Assembly (NCBI GenBank): GCA_030154105.1
Contig: JASKKP010000003.1
Coordinates: 1 to 64,000, forward strand
DNA from: Bacillota bacterium
GTDB taxonomy: Bacteria > Bacillota > DTU030 > DUMP01
Reading direction: 5' to 3'
Length of the DNA stretch: 64,000 bases
Shown: positions 57,188-64,000 of the stretch, piece after piece
How positions within the stretch are numbered: the stretch's first letter is position 1
Layout: each line of letters begins with the position of its first letter
Notes under the pieces: model-generated
Database searches by the model: none
What the model was told of the DNA's origin: nothing
Seen by the model: only the letters and a program-made list of their open reading frames with translations
Made by a program: the position numbers and the translations under genes

Positions 57188-58372
57188 TTAGCCGAGTTCG
57201 TCGACGGGAACGGAGACGACTTCAAGATGGTGGTGGGCCAGGGCGCCGGTATCCTTGAGGCCGCTACCGGTCAGGATGGCGGCGATGCGGTGCTCTGGCT
57301 TAAGGCGCCCGGCGGCCGCCAGCTTTCTTATGGCCGCCACCGGTGCGGCGCCCGCCGGCTGGACGAAAAGGCCTTCCTTTTGGGCCAAGAACGCCTGGGC
57401 GGCAATGATTTCCTCGTCCGTAACGGTGATTACATCTGCCCGCCCCTCGCGTACCTTGCGGAGGATGCGGTTTCCGCTGGGCGGGAACGGATTGGCGATG
57501 GCGTGGGCGATAGTTGCCGGATTCGGGAAGGGTTCCACCTTTTCCCTGCCCTCCGCTACGGCGCGGGCGATGGGAGAACAGCCGGCAGCTTGGACGCCGA
57601 TGACTAAGGGGGCCTTCTTTATAAGCCCCAGTTCTTCCATTTCTTCGCAGCCTTTGATGACGGCGGCCATGTTTCCGCCGCTCGAGACAGGCAGGATAAT
57701 GAAATCGAGCGGCTCGTAGTCCAGCTGGTCGAAGATCTCGTAGGCCACCGTCTTCTGGCCCTCCACCCGGAAGGGGTTATCGGAACTGATGAAGTAGATG
57801 CCGCGCTTTTCGCCCAAGGCCAGGGCGTTATAGTACAGGCGGCCGTAATCGCCGATTCCGCGGCTGAGGCGCGGGCCGTAAATGGCGATGGGCGCGATCT
57901 TGCCTTCCGGGATGTCCCCGGCCACGTAAACGTACGCTTCCAGCCCGGCGCGGGCGGCAAAAGCGGCCAGAGAAGCGGCCATGTTGCCGGAGGAAACCGT
58001 CCCAACCCGCGTAAGGCCGAACTGCAGGGCGGCCTGAATACCCAGCGAAGTACCGCGGTCCTTAAAAGACCAAGTGGGATTGACGGTTTCGTTTTTTAGG
58101 TAAATTTCGGCGATACCGGTTTCCTCGGCCAAGTGCACGGCTTCCAGGAGGGGTGTAGCGCCCTCCCCTAAGGAAAGCTCGGGCCTAAAGTCCGGGAATG
58201 GGAAGATGTTGGCGTTCCGGGCAATAAAGCACGGCTCTTCTTCTATACGGGCCGGCGGCGTAAGGGCTTCGTAACGCACTTCGAGCGGTTCGCCACAGTC
58301 GCCGCAGCGAAGATGCCTCTCCAGCGGATACTTCTTCCCGCAGCCGGTGCAGGCCAGATAGGGCACAGCCAT
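57188..58372 (-). CDS. thrC: Threonine synthase
   Basis: Zn-ribbon N-term CTGCGKKYPLERHLRCGDCGEPL; PTWSFKDRGTSLGIQAAL; GNMAASLAAFAARAGL; PVSSGGNMAAVIKGCEEM. Confidence 0.9.
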   Translation of the reverse strand: MAVPYLACTGCGKKYPLERHLRCGDCGEPLEVRYEALTPPARIEEEPCFIARNANIFPFPDFRPELSLGEGATPLLEAVHLAEETGIAEIYLKNETVNPTWSFKDRGTSLGIQAALQFGLTRVGTVSSGNMAASLAAFAARAGLEAYVYVAGDIPEGKIAPIAIYGPRLSRGIGDYGRLYYNALALGEKRGIYFISSDNPFRVEGQKTVAYEIFDQLDYEPLDFIILPVSSGGNMAAVIKGCEEMEELGLIKKAPLVIGVQAAGCSPIARAVAEGREKVEPFPNPATIAHAIANPFPPSGNRILRKVREGRADVITVTDEEIIAAQAFLAQKEGLFVQPAGAAPVAAIRKLAAAGRLKPEHRIAAILTGSGLKDTGALAHHHLEVVSVPVDELG

Positions 58373-58521
58373 ACCTCCTTGTTTTCGGCTTTAACCAGAT
58401 TATACCACAGAGCAGGAAGATTTCGAGCGGGGATGGAGGATATACCTTCCACCCAGCGAATATAATACTCGGTGTAGTTTTTCTATAGCGCGCGTAATGT
58501 GCTAGAGGAGGTTTCCCTTTT

Positions 58522-59292
58522 ATGCAGACGGACCTTTCAGCCAATGCAGGATTGGCCCTGGCCTTCGATGGGACGGAACTCCGCTTTGGCGGGGGCATCC
58601 AGCCGGTTACACCCGAAGTACGCCTCGCCGGGGAGATGAAAGAGGTGTTTTACGCTCCGGCGGCGGTAGACCCTAAGCAGCAGCTCTATTTCATGTACCG
58701 CGGCGTTCACCGGAAGGAGGACGAAGAGCTGATCCGGCGTTACGGTGTGCGTTACGACATTACGATTATTCCTCCGGCCCTGCTCGGACCCGAATATGTA
58801 AAGACGGCGGGCCATTACCACCCTGCTGCTCCAGGGACGAACAAAAGCTATCCTGAGGTGTATGAAGTCCTGCATGGTCAGGCCCACTACCTCCTCCAAT
58901 ACCTAAACCCCGAGACGGGCGAAGTGGAAGAGGTGGTGCTCTTTGAAGCCGGGCCCGGGGACAAAGTAGTCATCCCGCCCAATTGGGGGCACGTAACCAT
59001 TAACCCGAGCAACGAGACGCTGGTGATGGCCAACTGGGTGGCCGACGGGTTCTCGTCGCTTTACGAACCTTTCGCCAAGCTCGGCGGGGCGGCCTATTAC
59101 GAGGTGCGGGTGCAGGGTGAATCTACCTTTGTGGCCAACCCGCATTACGACTGGGTGCCTCAGTTGCAGCGGCGCCTGGCCCGGCAGTACCGGGAACTCG
59201 GGTTGGTAAAGGAAACGCCGCTCTATCAAGCCTTTTTGGCCAACCCGGATACCTTCATCTACCTGACTGATCCCGAAAAGTACCCAAGCTGA
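58522..59292 (+). CDS. Cupin-type (archaeal-type) glucose-6-phosphate isomerase
   Basis: LLGPEYVKTAGHYHPAAPGTNKSYPEVYEVLHGQAHYLLQ..VVIPPNWGHVTINPSNETLVMANWV. Confidence 0.88.
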   Translation: MQTDLSANAGLALAFDGTELRFGGGIQPVTPEVRLAGEMKEVFYAPAAVDPKQQLYFMYRGVHRKEDEELIRRYGVRYDITIIPPALLGPEYVKTAGHYHPAAPGTNKSYPEVYEVLHGQAHYLLQYLNPETGEVEEVVLFEAGPGDKVVIPPNWGHVTINPSNETLVMANWVADGFSSLYEPFAKLGGAAYYEVRVQGESTFVANPHYDWVPQLQRRLARQYRELGLVKETPLYQAFLANPDTFIYLTDPEKYPS

Positions 59293-59364
59293 GAGCGGCT
59301 TTGCTTAAGGGCCGTTCGGCTTTATCCCGGCTTACTGTTAGATCGGCAACCGGGGGTGAACCTG

Positions 59365-60324
59365 ATGGAAAAAATAGCTGTCCTCACCAGCGGGGGAGAT
59401 GCACCGGGTATGAACGCCGCCCTCCGAGCGGTGGTGCACCAGGCGGCCGTTCACGAAGTGCAGGTGGTGGGGATTTATCACGGTTACGAAGGCCTCCTGA
59501 ACAGAGAATTCGTACCCTTGGATTTAGGTGCTGTTGACGATATCATCCAGCGGGGCGGCACTATTCTCCGGAGCGCCAGGAGCGAGCGCTTCAAGACCGA
59601 AGCCGGCCAGGAGCAGGCCGTGGCCAACCTGAAGGAAGCGGGCATCGAAGGCCTCATCGTCATCGGCGGCGAAGGCTCGTACCGTGGGGCAGAGGCTCTG
59701 GCTAAGAGGGGGATCGCTACGGTGGGTGTGCCCGGTACCATCGATAACGACATCCCCTGTACCGACTATACCATAGGCTTCGATACCGCCGTAAACACGG
59801 TAGTGGAAGCCATGAACAAGATCCGTGACACGGCTACCGCGCACGAGCGCACGTTCGTGGTGGAGACCATGGGGCGCGCCAGCGGCCAAATCGCTTTAAC
59901 CGCCGGCCTTGCCGGTGGCGCCGAGTCCATCCTGATCCCGGAGATACCCTACAACCTGGACAACGTCTGCCAGAGGCTTAAGTGGAGCGCGGCGCGGGGC
60001 AAAGTGCACAGCATCATCCTGGTGGCCGAAGGGGTGGCTTCCGGCTATACCATCGCCCAGGAAGTGAAAAAGCGCACCGGCTTTGACACCCGGGTGACTG
60101 TGCTCGGCCACCTTCAGCGCGGCGGAACCCCCACTGCCTTCGACCGCATCCTGGCCAGCCGTCTGGGTGCCGAGGCGGTGGAGGTGCTGCTTTCGGGCGG
60201 AAGCAGCCTGGCCATGTCCTACGTTAAGGGTGAGATTCAGGCTATTCCTTTTAGTGAGGTGTTCGCCAGCAAAAAGACCATCAACCGTTCCCTCTACGAC
60301 TTGGCCGCCATCCTCGCCATCTGA
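59365..60324 (+). CDS. pfkA: 6-phosphofructokinase
   Basis: IAVLTSGGDAPGMNAALRAVV; GVPGTIDNDIPCTDYTIGFDTAVNTVVEAMNKIRDTA; LGHLQRGGTPTAFDRI. Confidence 0.97.
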   Translation: MEKIAVLTSGGDAPGMNAALRAVVHQAAVHEVQVVGIYHGYEGLLNREFVPLDLGAVDDIIQRGGTILRSARSERFKTEAGQEQAVANLKEAGIEGLIVIGGEGSYRGAEALAKRGIATVGVPGTIDNDIPCTDYTIGFDTAVNTVVEAMNKIRDTATAHERTFVVETMGRASGQIALTAGLAGGAESILIPEIPYNLDNVCQRLKWSAARGKVHSIILVAEGVASGYTIAQEVKKRTGFDTRVTVLGHLQRGGTPTAFDRILASRLGAEAVEVLLSGGSSLAMSYVKGEIQAIPFSEVFASKKTINRSLYDLAAILAI

Positions 60325-60430
60325 GCAGAAGGCAGGTTATGGTAAATTCGTGCGGTCCGGGGCACCCGGACCCGCTTTTCGTGCGCCCGGCTTGGGAACT
60401 TAAGGGGCGGAAATCGGGCCTCCGCCTGTT

Positions 60431-61288
60431 TTAAGGGGCTGAAGTCCCGTAGGAAGCAAAACCTGAGGCGCGCAGCTCTTCTACAAAGCGCCGGGACTCC
60501 TTCAGCATGTGGCGGAGGAGAAAACGCGAGCCGGCATCGGTGTAGCGGGAGAGCAAGTCTTCTTGGAAGCGGATGAATTCCAGGGTAAGGTTGCGGCCCA
60601 CCATGGCCAGGCGACGGGCTTCGGTGGTGAGGACTTCAGGCGACTGGCCGGGAAGAGAGGCGCCATCACGCAGGCGGCGGGCCGCCTGCTCCAGGGAGCG
60701 GTAGTCACGCTCGAAACGGGCCAAGGCCGTGCGGTCTTCGGGCCGTACGTTGGGGAGAAAGGCCCGAAGAAGCAGAGTGTGTTCGCGCTCATCGCGGGCC
60801 CAGAACTCCAGGCGGTTTAGGAAATCTTCCCAGGTGATGCGGCGCGGCGGCTGGTTTTGGGGCGGGAGTGTAAGTTCGATGGCTTCCAGCTCCCGTTCGA
60901 AGTGATCCGTTTCCATGAGCACATGCTGGATGGCGAGGGCAGGATCGGTTTCTGGAAAAACGACTTTGAGGTCGCGAAGAAAGGCACGAAATTCCTGGTT
61001 TACCGCTCGGGCGTCGCGCACCAAGGTGGCTGCGGCGGTGGCCACTTCCTCCATGGCCGGCCCGAGTTCGGTTTCCAGAGCGGCCTCCAGGCGGGCACGC
61101 AGGTTTTCGGCCCGTCGGGCCGTCTCATCGAAGACGCGCTGAAAACGCCTGAGTTCGCGTGCATACCTTTCTTGAAGATGGGGCAATACTGAAAGCAGTA
61201 TCTGAGGGTGCTCACTTTGGAGCTCAGCCCAGAACTCGATGGTGGCCAGTTCTTGGAGGAGCATGGCGCGTGTCAATTGGGCAGGCAC
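60431..61288 (-). CDS. DUF2935 domain-containing protein
   Basis: Two similar helical halves: ATIEFWAELQSEHPQILLSVLP and NRLEFWARDEREHTLLLRAFLP. Confidence 0.8.
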   Translation of the reverse strand: MPAQLTRAMLLQELATIEFWAELQSEHPQILLSVLPHLQERYARELRRFQRVFDETARRAENLRARLEAALETELGPAMEEVATAAATLVRDARAVNQEFRAFLRDLKVVFPETDPALAIQHVLMETDHFERELEAIELTLPPQNQPPRRITWEDFLNRLEFWARDEREHTLLLRAFLPNVRPEDRTALARFERDYRSLEQAARRLRDGASLPGQSPEVLTTEARRLAMVGRNLTLEFIRFQEDLLSRYTDAGSRFLLRHMLKESRRFVEELRASGFASYGTSAP

Positions 61289-61400
61289 GGCAATCCCTCC
61301 TTTGCAGGGGCTCTTACCAGCATTTTATGCCGGCCAAAAGGGCCTTGTGCGCCCGACTTGCTCAAGGTCCTGGCCGGCGGCGAGTGGGAGCGGAGAGTAA

Positions 61401-63065
61401 ATGGGCATTAAAAAGGATACGGTGAGGGTAAAAATCGGCACGGCAGGGGGCGAGGTGCGGGATTTTCCCTATGGAACAACACTTCTGGCCATTAGCCGCG
61501 AGTACGAAGGACACCATCCTTCACCGATTTTAGCTGCCCGGGTGAACGGGGAACTTCGCGAGCTCACCCATGCTTTGACCGAGGATGCGACTTTAGAGTT
61601 TCTCGATCTCGGCACGGACGATGGACAGCGCATTTACATAAGAAGCCTTTCTTTTTTGCTCGTCCGGGCGGCCGAAGACGTGCTCCCCGGTGCGCAGGTG
61701 AGTATTGAGCATTCCCTGGGGAACGGGCTTTACGTCGAGGTGCACGGGACAAGGCCCCTTACGGAAGAGGACGTGGTGGCTTTGGAGCGGCGGATGCGGG
61801 AGCTGGTGGAGAAAGACCTTCCTTTTAAAAAACTGCGGCTTCCGCTGGCCGAAGCGCAGGAAATCTTTCGGCGCCAGGGGCAGGAAGAGAAGGCCGAACT
61901 TTTGCGTTACCGCAAGAAAGACTACCTTAACGTGTACGAGCTCGCCGGTCGCTACGATTACTTCTACGGTTACATGGCACCCAGCACCGGGTTTTTACGC
62001 CTTTTTGCCCTGCGCTTTTATCTTCCCGGCCTCATCCTTCTTTATCCCAGTAAAGAAAGCCCCGGCGCCCTTCCTTCCTACCGCGACCAGCCCAAACTGG
62101 CCGCCATCTTTCGCGAGTCGGAACGATGGGGGGAAATTCTAGGCGTAAGCGATGTTGCTTCACTCAATAGGCTCATAGCCGGCGGCTACGGTCCGGAACT
62201 CATCCGCATTGCCGAGGCCCTGCACGAGAAAAAAATTGCCCAGATAGCCGACCAGATTACCCAGAACCGTGAGCGCATCCGCCTCGTCCTCATCGCCGGA
62301 CCGTCTTCTTCCGGCAAGACCACTTTTGCCCAACGCTTGTATATTCAGCTGCGCGTCAACGGCCTCCGGCCGGTGACGATTTCCCTAGACGATTATTTCG
62401 TCGACCGCGAACACACCCCGCGCGATGAAAACGGCGAATTGGACTTTGAGGCGCTGGAGGCCCTGGACCTAAAGCTTTTCAACCGCCACCTGGTACAGCT
62501 TATCCAAGGCGAGGAGGTGGAAGTGCCGGTCTTCGACTTTAAGCGCGGCTGCCGCACCTGGGTCGGTCGGCGCCTAAAGGTGGAGCCCGGCCAGCCGATC
62601 CTCATAGAGGGCATCCACGGGCTAAACGAAAAGCTTACGGCTTCCATCCCTAAAGATAAGAAGTTCAAAGTGTACGTGAGCGCCCTTACCCAGCTCAACG
62701 TCGACCGCCACAACCGTATCCCTACCACCGACACGCGGCTTTTGCGCCGTATCGTGCGCGACAGCAAGTACCGCTCCGCCCAGGCTGAGGAAACCATCTT
62801 GCGCTGGCCTTCGGTGCGGCGTGGGGAAGAACGCAATATTTTTCCCTTTCAGGAAGAAGCGGACGCCCTGTTCAACTCGGCTCTGGTGTACGAGCTTGCC
62901 GTGCTCAAGCGCTACGCCGAACCGCTTCTGGCCGCGGTACCGGAGAAGAGCCCGGCCTACGGACAGGCCAAGATCCTCCTGAAATTCCTTTCCTATTTCC
63001 TCTCCCTCGACGCCGAAGCAGAGATACCGCGGACTTCTATTTTGCGGGAATTCATAGGGTTTTAA
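61401..63065 (+). CDS. TGS-domain nucleoside (uridine) kinase family protein
   Basis: N-terminal TGS/ThrRS-like region; RIRLVLIAGPSSSGKTTFAQRLYIQLRVNGLRPVTISLDDYF; VPVFDFKRGCR. Confidence 0.92.
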   Translation: MGIKKDTVRVKIGTAGGEVRDFPYGTTLLAISREYEGHHPSPILAARVNGELRELTHALTEDATLEFLDLGTDDGQRIYIRSLSFLLVRAAEDVLPGAQVSIEHSLGNGLYVEVHGTRPLTEEDVVALERRMRELVEKDLPFKKLRLPLAEAQEIFRRQGQEEKAELLRYRKKDYLNVYELAGRYDYFYGYMAPSTGFLRLFALRFYLPGLILLYPSKESPGALPSYRDQPKLAAIFRESERWGEILGVSDVASLNRLIAGGYGPELIRIAEALHEKKIAQIADQITQNRERIRLVLIAGPSSSGKTTFAQRLYIQLRVNGLRPVTISLDDYFVDREHTPRDENGELDFEALEALDLKLFNRHLVQLIQGEEVEVPVFDFKRGCRTWVGRRLKVEPGQPILIEGIHGLNEKLTASIPKDKKFKVYVSALTQLNVDRHNRIPTTDTRLLRRIVRDSKYRSAQAEETILRWPSVRRGEERNIFPFQEEADALFNSALVYELAVLKRYAEPLLAAVPEKSPAYGQAKILLKFLSYFLSLDAEAEIPRTSILREFIGF

Positions 63066-63115
63066 CCGAAGCCGGAAGCAGGACCGCCTGGCGAAAACAA
63101 GCTGAGCTGGAACTC

Positions 63116-63144
63116 TTGACTAGCAGGAGTAATTTGTGTATTAT
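63116..63144 (+). promoter_or_regulatory. Sigma-A promoter TTGACT-17-TATTAT of groESL
   Basis: -35 at 63116-63121, -10 at 63139-63144. Confidence 0.85.
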
Positions 63145-63156
63145 AGGTCTTGGTTG

Positions 63157-63183
63157 TTAGCACTCTCCCTTGGCGAGTGCTAA
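63157..63183 (+). promoter_or_regulatory. CIRCE element (HrcA operator)
   Basis: TTAGCACTC-N9-GAGTGCTAA, exact match. Confidence 0.98.
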
Positions 63184-63209
63184 AAGTTACGAAAGGAGGG
63201 CCAAGAAGT

Positions 63210-63497
63210 ATGCTCAAACCGCTCGGCGACAGGATTGTGGTCAAAGCCATCACTGCCGAGGAGAAGACCAAGGGAGGTATCGTCCTACCCGATACGGCCA
63301 AGGAGAAGCCCCAGGAGGGCGAGGTTATTGCTGTGGGCCCGGGCCGGGTGCTGGACAACGGGCAACGAATCGCTCCCGAGGTTAAGGTTGGCGACCGCGT
63401 GATCTACGCCAAGTATGGCGGGACCGAGGTCAAGGTCGACGGCGAAGAATACCTTATCCTGCGCGAAAGCGACGTTCTGGCCATTGTTGAGAAATAA
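63210..63497 (+). CDS. groES: Co-chaperonin GroES
   Basis: [51 protein letters not shown]. Confidence 0.98.
   Translation: MLKPLGDRIVVKAITAEEKTKGGIVLPDTAKEKPQEGEVIAVGPGRVLDNGQRIAPEVKVGDRVIYAKYGGTEVKVDGEEYLILRESDVLAIVEK

Positions 63498-64000
<503 letters not shown>

Overview
The window is a dense, GC-rich stretch of an anaerobic or thermophilic-looking Firmicutes chromosome, inferred from gene content and from strong Shine-Dalgarno, sigma-A, FMN, TPP and CIRCE signals. It is mostly metabolic operons, with no clear prophage, CRISPR array, rRNA or tRNA. Main blocks are: (i) MerR and GntR regulators plus small-ORF transcription units (0.3-2.9 kb); (ii) a 1225-aa protein fusing a nucleotide-sugar glycosyltransferase-like N-terminus to a GH130 phosphorylase-like C-terminus (3.0-6.7 kb); (iii) an FMN-riboswitch-controlled ribU-like gene, a SOD, a JAMM-TM-LysM protein and an MGDG-synthase-like glycosyltransferase; (iv) glpP followed by an intrinsic-terminator leader and a polyol-type operon with two FGGY kinases, an MDR, an SDR, a class II aldolase and a 2-hydroxyacid dehydrogenase (11.5-19.5 kb); (v) an amidohydrolase / DcuC-like / M20 / SucCD-like cluster (19.6-26 kb); (vi) an HTH-antitoxin/RelE-like pair; (vii) an orphan dhaK; (viii) a TRAP transporter, DeoR, class I aldolase, MDR and FGGY kinase cassette (29.5-36.6 kb); (ix) a TPP-riboswitch operon thiE / PurM-like / HAD; (x) a CODH (cooS) gene with an apparent 1-nt frameshift; (xi) a sigma-54/PrpR-like regulator with a GntP-family transporter and LeuCD-like hydratase; (xii) UPF0182; (xiii) a sugar ABC transporter with two ROK proteins, then thrC, a cupin-type PGI, pfkA, a DUF2935-like protein and a TGS-uridine kinase; and (xiv) CIRCE-groES-groEL (truncated by the window end). 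The best candidates for something undescribed are the GT-GH130 fusion, the GlpP leader controlling a non-glycerol operon, the thiE/PurM-like/HAD operon, the amidohydrolase/M20/SucCD-like pathway and the PrpR-sigma54-GntP-LeuCD operon.
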